Of a stretch of DNA of 64,000 nt, positions 35,996 to 44,202 are shown piece by piece. Within the stretch, counting starts at the first letter, position 1. The number at the start of each line of letters is the position of its first letter. The DNA comes from Mucilaginibacter sp. L196 (GTDB lineage Bacteria > Bacteroidota > Bacteroidia > Sphingobacteriales > Sphingobacteriaceae). The stretch covers positions 535,941 through 599,940 of the forward strand of contig NZ_LMUO01000009.1 of NCBI RefSeq assembly GCF_009765905.1, in the 5' to 3' direction. The notes beneath the pieces were generated by a model, which did not search any database, was not told the DNA's origin, and worked only from the letters and a program-made list of their open reading frames with translations. The translations under genes were made by a program, and so were the position numbers.

Positions 35996-37623
35996 CGAAC
36001 ATCTTGTTTATTTGCAATTAAGCGCATTACAGAAAAGAGAGCACACGCACTTTGTGAAGGGGACAATAGCAAGCCTTGAATAATGTTTTCATAAATTGTA
36101 CACGCCGTGACACCCTCATTAAATTGTGAAATGCCGTAATCGTTAAAAAGAATCTTTCCTGTTAGGTTATTATCATCGAAACGGTTATTTTTATCTTCTT
36201 TATATCTTTCCGTTGCCTCACGTATTGCTTCAATTACCGGAAAGTATAGCCGTTCCTTTTCAATGTTTTCGTATTCGACTCCTTTTTCGAAGCAGGGCTT
36301 TATAACGTCGATATGAGTTGCGATAAATACATTTAATGCTGAATATTTACTTTTCAGTGTTCCATTATACTTAATAGGATTACCTATTTGATCCTGTTCT
36401 CGTCTTGTAAACAAGTACCTGTTTAATAAATATTTGCAAACATTCAGCCCTTCTGCTTCGGTCAATCCCATGATACTAATAAGTGAGGACATGATAATTA
36501 TGGTTGTAAATATCATTCGATTCCCATCATATATTCGATTCATGTGGACAGACTGCCGAACCATATTGCTTGTTTTTATTAATATTGGTTCGAGAAAAAG
36601 ATCAAACGGCTGACTATGTTTATATACTTGATAATAGCCTGGAAGTAGGGATGTGTTAACGTTTGTCTTTACCTGTAAAATCAAATCTTTAAATTGTTTC
36701 ACGAAATTTTCTTCGTCTTCTTCTATCTCAAAAACGATACTTAGCACTCGCTTATAGATTCTCTTGTAGTTGGCAGGAGAAAGATAAAAGTATTTATAAC
36801 TTCCCCAGAGCTTTTCGTCATTTTGTAACAATGGCAGCAAGTCTAGGATAAAAGATTCATAACTCAATTCATTGTAATTAAAATCGATTATCAACCTCTT
36901 TTTTATCAAAGAAGGGTGATGAAGCTTATTTGGTAGAGAGAGATAGTAGTCAATGAATGTGCCAATTCGGGTTAAAGCTGAGGATGTATTATTTACTATT
37001 GAATATTCTACCAGTGCACTTACTTTATCTATAAATCTTGGATTAAATTCTTTTAAGAAGTCCGCTTTATGCTTGCCGAGGTTATTCCATTTAGAAAGCT
37101 TAATGAGTTCTGCACTGCTAATAAGCGTGGCGAATTCAGTGATCAAAAAAAATCTACGATGATTGTCGTTTATACGATCCATATCCTTTCGTATCTTGAT
37201 TAACTCCTTAAGGCTAGCTCGAAAATCTTCATAATTTGCAGGGTTAATTTGTTCATAATATTGTTTAGCTATTACTTGAACAGTATGCAATATTTCAGTA
37301 TCCGAGTCCTTCAAAATAGTTGCTTTTACGATCATTGAAAGTAACGTTCCCCTAGGATCTGCAAATTCATTGAGGAGAGTATTGAAAATATCGGTATATG
37401 GAAATTGGGTGAAATCATATTTGACATTATCAATAGTCAGGGTAAACGGGGAAACTACACTAAACTGCGTACCGAAAATTATAATATCAATATCGTGATG
37501 CTCATTAATTTTTTCATTATTTAATTGGCTGCCAGTAAGCATTAAGCCTTTTGAATTGGGATAAATCTTAGCACAATTTTTTATTATCTGACCTATTTCT
37601 TCTTTTCCCAGCATTATTTCCAA
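35968..37623 (-). CDS. Large nucleotidyltransferase-fold protein of unknown function
   Basis: This 551-residue protein has an N-terminal minimal nucleotidyltransferase-like motif (about residues 25-52: GLMLTGSQ, then HHDIDIIIFG), which gives the GS...DxD pattern of pol-beta-type enzymes. YDFTQFPY downstream may supply the third strand. The long C-terminal part is helical with no recognised domain. It has no signal peptide. It lies antisense between tolC and the genes for the cargo and transporter, with divergent spacing of 60 bases to 37684. A regulatory or modifying role for the cargo is possible, or it may be an independent defence or toxin-type gene. Confidence 0.55.
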   Translation of the reverse strand: MEIMLGKEEIGQIIKNCAKIYPNSKGLMLTGSQLNNEKINEHHDIDIIIFGTQFSVVSPFTLTIDNVKYDFTQFPYTDIFNTLLNEFADPRGTLLSMIVKATILKDSDTEILHTVQVIAKQYYEQINPANYEDFRASLKELIKIRKDMDRINDNHRRFFLITEFATLISSAELIKLSKWNNLGKHKADFLKEFNPRFIDKVSALVEYSIVNNTSSALTRIGTFIDYYLSLPNKLHHPSLIKKRLIIDFNYNELSYESFILDLLPLLQNDEKLWGSYKYFYLSPANYKRIYKRVLSIVFEIEEDEENFVKQFKDLILQVKTNVNTSLLPGYYQVYKHSQPFDLFLEPILIKTSNMVRQSVHMNRIYDGNRMIFTTIIIMSSLISIMGLTEAEGLNVCKYLLNRYLFTRREQDQIGNPIKYNGTLKSKYSALNVFIATHIDVIKPCFEKGVEYENIEKERLYFPVIEAIREATERYKEDKNNRFDDNNLTGKILFNDYGISQFNEGVTACTIYENIIQGLLLSPSQSACALFSVMRLIANKQDVRQKSIEVPL

Positions 37624-37683
37624 ATTAATTTCTAAAGTTATTTTTTCTTTTTAATTTAGTCGTATTGTCTAACAATATAAAAA

Positions 37684-38370
37684 ATGATACCTAAACCGAC
37701 TTTAAAACTCTCGTTTTTCTTCTTATTACTATTTTCAGCGTTAAATGGGTTTTGTCAAGATCATTATGACTTATCATCGCTCAAAAACATTCCATTTGTT
37801 GCCGACACCGCTGTCTCAGTTTTTAATGACCAAGTTAAAACAGGCGCTATTGAACCGATAACTCAATCTCAAAATGAGTTGGAGATTCGTTGTTATACAT
37901 TTTACAACGTTTCAAAAATGGCCCGAATCCTTGTGATATCGGGTAATAAGGATAAAATGGAAGCTAAAGTAATTTCCATTACACACACAGACAATAAACT
38001 ATCGCCAAAAACTGGCTTAACTTTTATTGGGCATATCCCTTCTTGGGGAAATACATACACCCGGAGGTATTTTGTAAAACCTAAAGAATCTTGGGAGCAG
38101 ATAATGAATGGTTTAATTGCCAACGGGCTTTTTTCACTTCAGAGCGAAGCTGCCCTTTATGGAAAATATCATTTGACGACCGCTAATTTCCCACTTAGCC
38201 ATTATTTAAAGCTTGACGGGGCTATGGTTATTTATGAGGTCAAATACAACAATAAAATTAGAAATATTGTTTACCACTCAATCGGTGAGAATACCAAGCC
38301 TTCATTGTTGTCAATACCGGAATTTGTTAAACAGGAGAAATTATTAGACATATTATCCTCCATTCACTAA
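37684..38370 (+). CDS. Secreted protein of unknown function next to the GG-leader cargo
   Basis: This 228-residue protein has a signal peptide (about 1-25, LSFFFLLLFSALNGFCQ) and a mature mixed alpha/beta domain. No family is recognised. It lies 21 bases before the cargo gene and is likely co-transcribed with it. An exported partner, a periplasmic chaperone or a self-protection protein for the metalloprotease-like cargo are all possible; none is directly supported. Confidence 0.5.
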   Translation: MIPKPTLKLSFFFLLLFSALNGFCQDHYDLSSLKNIPFVADTAVSVFNDQVKTGAIEPITQSQNELEIRCYTFYNVSKMARILVISGNKDKMEAKVISITHTDNKLSPKTGLTFIGHIPSWGNTYTRRYFVKPKESWEQIMNGLIANGLFSLQSEAALYGKYHLTTANFPLSHYLKLDGAMVIYEVKYNNKIRNIVYHSIGENTKPSLLSIPEFVKQEKLLDILSSIH

Positions 38371-38391
38371 TCAAATCTAAATCCATAAGCT

Positions 38392-39600
38392 ATGAAAAAT
38401 ACAAAAAGAACAATTTTTGAGATAGAACAGGAAAAACATTGTGTTATTAATGCCGACCAGCAGCGCCTTATAAAAGGCGGAGACGGTGTAACACCTATAA
38501 ATGGACCAATTCCTGCGAATTTGGTTCAGCAACTTTTTGGCACTGCAGGAAATAAAGGAATTTTTGATTTGTCAGAATTAGGGGCAACATCTGCATATGC
38601 GAAGATATTTATTCAGGAAGTAACTGATTTAGCAAAAACAGCCATTGGAGCAGACGTACTGAATGGACTTTTAAACTCAAAAACAGTTATCAAAATAACT
38701 GATAGTAAACCGCTTAATCCAAATGGCACAGTTAACACTAGTGCCTTGGCTGCGTACCAGTCGAGTACAAATACGGTGCTGTTGGGGAATTTGCCTACGG
38801 ATACTAGTTATAGCTCAAATTGTACAGATTTTGGTACTATAGCACATGAGTTATTCCATGCCTATCAAAACGATGTATTGCACTTAACTAATATGAGCAC
38901 ACCAAACGTTCAGAATGAATTAGACGCATCACTTTTCGCTGCAATGGCTGATGTACAATTTGATATTCAGGCAAATCTGAGTATATTTTCCCCCGATTCC
39001 CATATTAGCATGGATAATTCAAATCCGGTTGGCACTAATTCTCATGAAACAGCTGCTGCTGTAACAGCTTTCGATGCCGCCTGGAAAGATGTGTTACAGA
39101 ATGGTAATAGTACATTAGCTGACTATAATAACATGCTAAATAACTTCGTCAATGGCACAACCTACGTCGGAAGTTTGAGTTCATCTGTACCTTTAGGTGT
39201 AAATTCAAATAATAGTCTTTATAAATTATTTAATGCGGATTATGGTAGTCAATATACACAAAATGTTTATAAATGGATGACGCAAAATCCAGATTATGCT
39301 CCGGGAACAGTGTATTACATCAGTCCTACGATTAACCCCAGTGAAAATGACGGGGGTAATGATCCGGCTGATGACAACGATGTACCTGCGGGTGCAGGTA
39401 ATAGCCAAAACTTCGCTAATTTGGACTATTTTGGCAGCAATGCAAGCGCTTATGATAGCAGTAGCTCAGATTATGCTATACCTACTTATAATCCTCCAAC
39501 AGACCCGTATGGAAACGATCTTCCGTCTTCATCGGCATATCAAGACTTCCCGGAATATGTAGAAGAGGATATTGATGGAGAGGATGTTACGAGTTATTAA
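38392..39600 (+). CDS. Double-glycine-leader exported protein with HELFH zinc-protease motif
   Basis: This 402-residue protein begins with a leader of about 30 residues ending in VINADQQRLIKGG, followed by DGVTPIN; G29-G30 is the expected cut site for a C39 peptidase. The mature protein contains TIAHELFHAYQ, an HExxH zinc-binding motif at residues 152-156. The block NELDASLFAAMAD about 20 residues later could give the third ligand (E176). The last basic residue is K294; the final 108 residues have no Lys or Arg and are rich in Asp, Asn, Ser, Tyr and Pro. Export by the PCAT, HlyD and TolC genes around it is strongly implied. A secreted metallopeptidase or toxin is inferred; no named family is certain. 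Confidence 0.65.
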   Translation: MKNTKRTIFEIEQEKHCVINADQQRLIKGGDGVTPINGPIPANLVQQLFGTAGNKGIFDLSELGATSAYAKIFIQEVTDLAKTAIGADVLNGLLNSKTVIKITDSKPLNPNGTVNTSALAAYQSSTNTVLLGNLPTDTSYSSNCTDFGTIAHELFHAYQNDVLHLTNMSTPNVQNELDASLFAAMADVQFDIQANLSIFSPDSHISMDNSNPVGTNSHETAAAVTAFDAAWKDVLQNGNSTLADYNNMLNNFVNGTTYVGSLSSSVPLGVNSNNSLYKLFNADYGSQYTQNVYKWMTQNPDYAPGTVYYISPTINPSENDGGNDPADDNDVPAGAGNSQNFANLDYFGSNASAYDSSSSDYAIPTYNPPTDPYGNDLPSSSAYQDFPEYVEEDIDGEDVTSY

Positions 39601-39628
39601 TTATTTCAACTACGAATAGTTCCAGATT

Positions 39629-41872
39629 TTGTTAAAAAGTTTTCCTATTGACTATCAATTGGACATGATTGATTGTGGTCCATCATGTCTTAAAATGATT
39701 TCTAAATTTTACGGCAAGTATTATTCTTTACAGTATTTAAGAGACAAATGCGGAACAACCAGGGAAGGAGTTTCTTTTTTGGATTTGAGCTATGCGGCTG
39801 AAAGTATAGGATTCAGAACCCTTGCACTAAAGATATCATTAAGCGAATTAAAAGTCATGCCCTTGCCATGTGTAATACACTGGGCTAACAGTCATTTCGT
39901 AGTAGTATATAAAGTTACCGAAAAAAAAGTTCATGTTGCTGATCCTGCAAAAGGGCTCATTACTTATACACTAAAAGAATTTATAAATAACTGGTACTAT
40001 TTAAATAGCCAGCAGGGTTCTGCATTGGTTTTAGAAATGCAAGCCGACTTCAAACAACGTGAGGAAGGCGAAAAGATAGAGAGAAAAAAACAACTGGAAA
40101 ACATTATTGGCTACTTTTCTCCCTATAAATCTAGTTTCATAAATCTATTTGTAATCATGCTTGTCGCTACCTTGCTACAAGCTACCCTGCCATTCATTTC
40201 TAAAGCTGTCATTGACGTGGGCATTCATACGAACGATCTAAGTTTCATCAATATCGTTTTAATAGCCAACATCGTTATAATTTTAAGTATTACATTTTCC
40301 AACGCTCTTCGTGATTGGATACTTCTTCATATAACTTCCAGAGTCAACATCGCACTTATTTCGGACTATTTAGTAAAAATCATGAAATTGCCAGTTACCT
40401 TTTTTGAAAATAAAATGGTGGGAGATATATTACAGAGGGCTAATGATAATGAGCGTATCAGGAGTTTTATTACAAATAATTCATTAAATCTTATTTTTTC
40501 AACAATAACCTTTTTAATTTTTAGCGTTATATTACTCATTTTCAATAAAATCATCTTTTTATTTTTCTTTATTGGAAGCGTCTTGTATGTATGCTGGATT
40601 TTGGCATTTTTGAAAATCCGGCGAAAGCTTGACTGGGAGTATTTCGACTTAACCGCAAAGAACCAAAGTTTTTGGGTAGAAACTGTTTCTGCTATTCAAG
40701 ATATAAAGCTGAACAACTATGAAAAGGCAAAAAGATGGAAATGGGAGAAAATACAGGCCCGACTTTTCAAGCTTAATCAAAAAGTTTTAACTATAACCAA
40801 TTGGCAAACATCAGGGGGACAATGTATCGATAGTATGAAAAATCTATTGATAACATTTTTCGCCGCTAAGGCTGTTATTAATGGCGAGATAACATTTGGC
40901 GTAATGATTTCTGTTCAGTTTATCATCGGCATGCTTAATGGGCCAATTAACCAGTTTATTTCTTTTATAATTTCTGCACAATATGCGCAGATCAGTTTTT
41001 TAAGATTGAACGAAATACACCAGATGGATGATGAAGAAGAACACGATCAAAAAAACAATATCACATTACCTGCCAACAAGAGCCTGACGGTGAAAAACGT
41101 TTCATTCCAATATAACTTGAATGGTGCTCTGATATTAAAAAACATAAGTCTTATAATTCCGGAAGGTAAAGTCACCGCTTTCGTTGGCGATAGTGGTAGC
41201 GGTAAAACTTCACTATTAAAACTGTTGCTGAGACTTTACAAACCAACATACGGCGAAATCTTGATAGGCGGAATGAATATTAATAATATCAGTCTTCGGC
41301 AATGGCGCGATAAATGTGGAACCGTCATGCAAGACGGTAAGATTTTCAATGATACGATCATGAATAATATCGTTTTAGACGACGAGAATATTGATTATGA
41401 CACGCTAAAAAGAGCCGTTGATACAGCAAATATTGCAGACGAAATAGAGCAATTACCTTTGGGGTATAACACGGTTATGGGTGAAATGGGGCGGGGATTA
41501 AGCGGTGGGCAGAAGCAGCGAATACTTATAGCCCGGGCTTTGTATAAAGACCCTGATTATCTTTTTTTCGATGAAGCGACAAATTCTTTAGATACTATTA
41601 ATGAACTTAAAATTGTGAATGCTCTGGAAAAGGCATTTTATAATAAGACAGTTATTGTTGTCGCGCACAGGCTAAGTACAATCCGTAAAGCAGATCAAAT
41701 AGTTGTCTTGAAAGGGGGTGAAATTATGGAAATTGGTAATCATGAATCATTATTGCAAAGGAAGGGTCAATACTATCAGCTTACAAAAACCCAATTTTTA
41801 GACGCTCAGCTGGTTCCTCAACAGCAACTTGCTGCATCCGAAAATGCGGAAAAATATTCTGACCTTATATAA
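39629..41872 (+). CDS. Peptidase-containing ABC transporter (C39 peptidase, PCAT)
   Basis: This 747-residue inner-membrane exporter cleaves double-glycine leaders and pumps the cargo out. The TTG at 39629 is the likely start, since the peptidase domain begins at once (FPIDYQLDMIDCGPSCL) and a stop lies 12 bases upstream. The C39 residues are intact: C16, H89 in SHFVVVY, and D105 in VADPA. A transmembrane domain spans about 165-450, then the ATPase with GDSGSGKTSLL (near 520), LSGGQKQR (near 625) and YLFFDEATNSLD. The HlyD-like gene follows after 2 bases. Confidence 0.92.
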   Translation: MLKSFPIDYQLDMIDCGPSCLKMISKFYGKYYSLQYLRDKCGTTREGVSFLDLSYAAESIGFRTLALKISLSELKVMPLPCVIHWANSHFVVVYKVTEKKVHVADPAKGLITYTLKEFINNWYYLNSQQGSALVLEMQADFKQREEGEKIERKKQLENIIGYFSPYKSSFINLFVIMLVATLLQATLPFISKAVIDVGIHTNDLSFINIVLIANIVIILSITFSNALRDWILLHITSRVNIALISDYLVKIMKLPVTFFENKMVGDILQRANDNERIRSFITNNSLNLIFSTITFLIFSVILLIFNKIIFLFFFIGSVLYVCWILAFLKIRRKLDWEYFDLTAKNQSFWVETVSAIQDIKLNNYEKAKRWKWEKIQARLFKLNQKVLTITNWQTSGGQCIDSMKNLLITFFAAKAVINGEITFGVMISVQFIIGMLNGPINQFISFIISAQYAQISFLRLNEIHQMDDEEEHDQKNNITLPANKSLTVKNVSFQYNLNGALILKNISLIIPEGKVTAFVGDSGSGKTSLLKLLLRLYKPTYGEILIGGMNINNISLRQWRDKCGTVMQDGKIFNDTIMNNIVLDDENIDYDTLKRAVDTANIADEIEQLPLGYNTVMGEMGRGLSGGQKQRILIARALYKDPDYLFFDEATNSLDTINELKIVNALEKAFYNKTVIVVAHRLSTIRKADQIVVLKGGEIMEIGNHESLLQRKGQYYQLTKTQFLDAQLVPQQQLAASENAEKYSDLI

Positions 41873-41874
41873 TA

Positions 41875-43197
41875 ATGGAAACACTTAAACCGGCTAGTGA
41901 ACCATGTGCTGAAAGAGGAGAACAGGTTCAAGATATTATCTCTAAAATGCCTACAAATTTTGCATTTTGGGTGACCGGAGTTATTCTCTTAATTGTCACC
42001 TTATTATTTGTATTTGGATGGTTAATCAAATATCCTGACATAGCAACGGGTGAGATAGTAATCAGTTCGCGTTATGCACCGGTAAAATTAGTAGCTAATT
42101 CGCCTGGAAAAATTAGCTTACTAGGGTTCAAATCTAAAGATGACGTCAAAGAGAGAGACTACATAGCAATTATCCAAAATTCATCGAGCACCAATGATGT
42201 AATAAAGTTAAATGGACTTTTAAAGTCTTTTGATAGTAATCGAACCGACTTGTACAAATCGTTTACTTCTTTTCCATCGAAAATGTCATTGGGGGATATA
42301 AACGTAAAGTATTATGGTTTTTTAAATGCATTACAGCAATTATATACATATCATACCAAAGATCTTTTCAAGGAGCAGGAAGATCAAATAAATGTAACCA
42401 TATCAAAATTAAAGGAATCGCTTGCAAACGATGAAAGCTTAAGAAATACTAAAGAATTAGATTATAAGACATCAAAAAAGATATTTCAACGTGATTCATT
42501 GTTGTATTCAGAAAAGGTTATTGCTGAAGACGATGCCGATCATAGCCGGCTGACTTTTTTGAACAGTAAGGAAAGTTACCAAACAGTAAACAATGAAATT
42601 AACTCTGCTCAACAACAAATAGAAGATCAAGAAAGTAAATTAGAGCAACTAATTACTCAAAAGCAAGTTAAAGAACAGCAAATGAACCTGGATTTGTTAT
42701 CCGCTGATAACGATCTTAAAGACAACATAAAAACTTGGGAAGAACACTATGTTTTTAAAGCTCCATTTAACGGTAAAGTCGAATTTTTAAAATTTTTAAA
42801 TGATGGCGAATTTGTTGCTGCGGATGAGGAAATTTTTTCAATAGTTCCCAAGCAGAATAAAATTATTGGACATGTTCAGCTTCCAGCACATGGGGCTGGT
42901 AAAGTAAAAGTAGGACAAAAGGTAATTATTAAATTGGATAATTATCCATATGAAGAGTATGGTTATGTAAATGGCAAAGTCTCTTCAATTTCGTTGATTA
43001 CTAATCTGACTAAAGTCAATCAAAATAACTTGGATACTTATTTAGTTGATATCGAACTACCGGAGAATTTGGAAACGAATTATGGATCAAAGCTCGAATT
43101 CAAATATGGGATCAAAGGAACGGCAGAGATAGTAACCAATGACCGTAGACTAATTCAAAGATTTTTCGACAATCTTAAATATTCAGTAAACAAATAA
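41875..43197 (+). CDS. HlyD-family periplasmic adaptor of the type I secretion system
   Basis: This 440-residue membrane-fusion protein bridges the PCAT and TolC. It has one transmembrane helix (about residues 36-57, then IKYPDIATGEIVISS), a lipoyl-like half, a long coiled coil (about 160-270) and the closing half (FKAPFNGKVEFLKFLNDGEFV). A beta-barrel with VGQKVIIKLDNYPYEEYGYV completes it, the standard pattern for bacteriocin-type HlyD proteins. It is the last gene of the island; the mobilizable element begins shortly afterwards. Confidence 0.92.
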   Translation: METLKPASEPCAERGEQVQDIISKMPTNFAFWVTGVILLIVTLLFVFGWLIKYPDIATGEIVISSRYAPVKLVANSPGKISLLGFKSKDDVKERDYIAIIQNSSSTNDVIKLNGLLKSFDSNRTDLYKSFTSFPSKMSLGDINVKYYGFLNALQQLYTYHTKDLFKEQEDQINVTISKLKESLANDESLRNTKELDYKTSKKIFQRDSLLYSEKVIAEDDADHSRLTFLNSKESYQTVNNEINSAQQQIEDQESKLEQLITQKQVKEQQMNLDLLSADNDLKDNIKTWEEHYVFKAPFNGKVEFLKFLNDGEFVAADEEIFSIVPKQNKIIGHVQLPAHGAGKVKVGQKVIIKLDNYPYEEYGYVNGKVSSISLITNLTKVNQNNLDTYLVDIELPENLETNYGSKLEFKYGIKGTAEIVTNDRRLIQRFFDNLKYSVNK

Positions 43198-43355
43198 TTA
43201 AACCTGAATAAATTATCGCGATCAATAATTAGGATGATTAGGAATGTGACGCTAAGTAAGCAAGCCATGTTTTGGTCATACCAAAACGCTTGCCGGGACA
43301 CCCGAACCCGCTATGCCGCACTTCGTTTAGCATGGGGTAAAACTATATCGCGATA

Positions 43356-43505
43356 TATAGTCTCGCGGTATATAGTCTCGCGGTATGATATAGATTTTAT
43401 CCCGGTATAAAGTACCCCGGTATAAAAGATTGCCTTCGTTACAATGTACCCCGGTATGAAGTACCCCGGTATAAAATCTCGGTACAAAGTACCCCGGCAC
43501 AAAAT
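43356..43505. repeat. Degenerate 15-bp tandem repeats
   Basis: The unit TAAAGTACCCCGGTA and its variants (TATAGTCTCGCGGTA twice at the left, then TGAAGTACCCCGGTA and CAAAGTACCCCGGCA) recur about eight times, with two interrupted units. The 15-bp period keeps a reading frame open on the minus strand with YRETI/FIPGY-like pentapeptides, which I take as a by-product. Placed before mob genes, iteron-like or recombination function is conceivable. Confidence 0.7.
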
Positions 43506-43619
43506 ATTGTTATCAATCTTCAATCCTTAGAAAAATCTTTTTTGTCGCGTATGGCGATCCATTTAAATATTATTTATCTTTGAATCACCGCAGCGGCAAC
43601 CGCCCGTTGTGATCAATTT

Positions 43620-43688
43620 TCCATAATGCGAACGAATGTCTTTCGCAGCCTCAATTTTTACTTTACTGAAAAATTAATGCATTATGGA
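43620..43688. repeat. Inverted repeat upstream of mobC, candidate oriT
   Basis: TCCATAATGC at 43620-43629 is the exact inverse of GCATTATGGA at 43679-43688. A small inner hairpin GCGAA...TTCGC starts in the left arm. Inverted repeats directly upstream of MobC/relaxase genes are typical of transfer origins, but no nick consensus is recognised. Confidence 0.4.
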
Positions 43689-43842
43689 CACCCTTTTATT
43701 TTTTACCTTTTTTTATCTGCTGCCGCTTGTTCGGGAAAAGCAAGGCCAGCCAGAGCGTTTTATTAAGCCGTTTTTAAACTATTCACATAGCGGTAATAGC
43801 TTTGGAAGCAGTATTATTTTCTTTTTATTAACGAGCCTTTAA
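43684..43842 (+). CDS. Possible 52-residue hydrophobic peptide before mobC
   Basis: An ATG at 43684 inside the inverted repeat opens a 52-codon frame with a hydrophobic start (MDTLLFFTFFYLLPL) and a hydrophobic end (SIIFFLLTSL), stopping 3 bases before mobC. Nothing similar is recognised. It could be a real small membrane protein or a chance frame; no ribosome site helps to decide. Confidence 0.2.
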   Translation: MDTLLFFTFFYLLPLVREKQGQPERFIKPFLNYSHSGNSFGSSIIFFLLTSL

Positions 43843-43845
43843 GCT

Positions 43846-44202
43846 ATGGGAAGGCCAAAGATGGAAAGGGATAAGAAACTATCCCGGCGGTTTATATTCC
43901 GGCTGACCGAGGATGAATTGAACCGGCTGAATAAAGCAGCAGAAGCCTGCGGTAAAGCGCCTGGCACCATTGTGCGGGTAAAACTGTTCAGGGGAAGGTT
44001 TCCTGAACCCAAAACAGCGAAGCTCGACCTGCATACCTTTTTGGAACTACGAAAGATCGGTGTCAATCTGAACCAGCTGACAAAAAAGGTCAATTCCGGT
44101 TTTTTGGCTACAGGTCTGCTGCCTATCCTGATGAAGCTTAAACAGCAGCAGGAAATTATCATCAATCAACTCATCCATGATAGCCAGTCAGAAAATAGGT
44201 AA
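43846..44202 (+). CDS. MobC-like relaxosome accessory protein
   Basis: This 118-residue basic protein has a ribbon-helix-helix-like start (FIFRLTEDELNRLNKAAEACG) and the MobC pattern LDLHTFLELRKIGVNLNQLTKKVN. Such proteins bind oriT and help the relaxase to nick. Its 3' end overlaps the relaxase gene by 26 bases in another frame, the usual coupling of these two genes. Confidence 0.85.
   Translation: MGRPKMERDKKLSRRFIFRLTEDELNRLNKAAEACGKAPGTIVRVKLFRGRFPEPKTAKLDLHTFLELRKIGVNLNQLTKKVNSGFLATGLLPILMKLKQQQEIIINQLIHDSQSENR

Noticed and set aside
43356-43505. Possible CRISPR array
   Set aside because: Units are only about 15 bp, nearly contiguous and without unique spacers of fixed length; no cas genes are nearby.
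43311-43523. Minus-strand frame of 70 codons with pentapeptide repeats
   Set aside because: The 15-bp DNA repeats keep the frame open by themselves; composition is determined by the repeat and no start or neighbour supports a gene.
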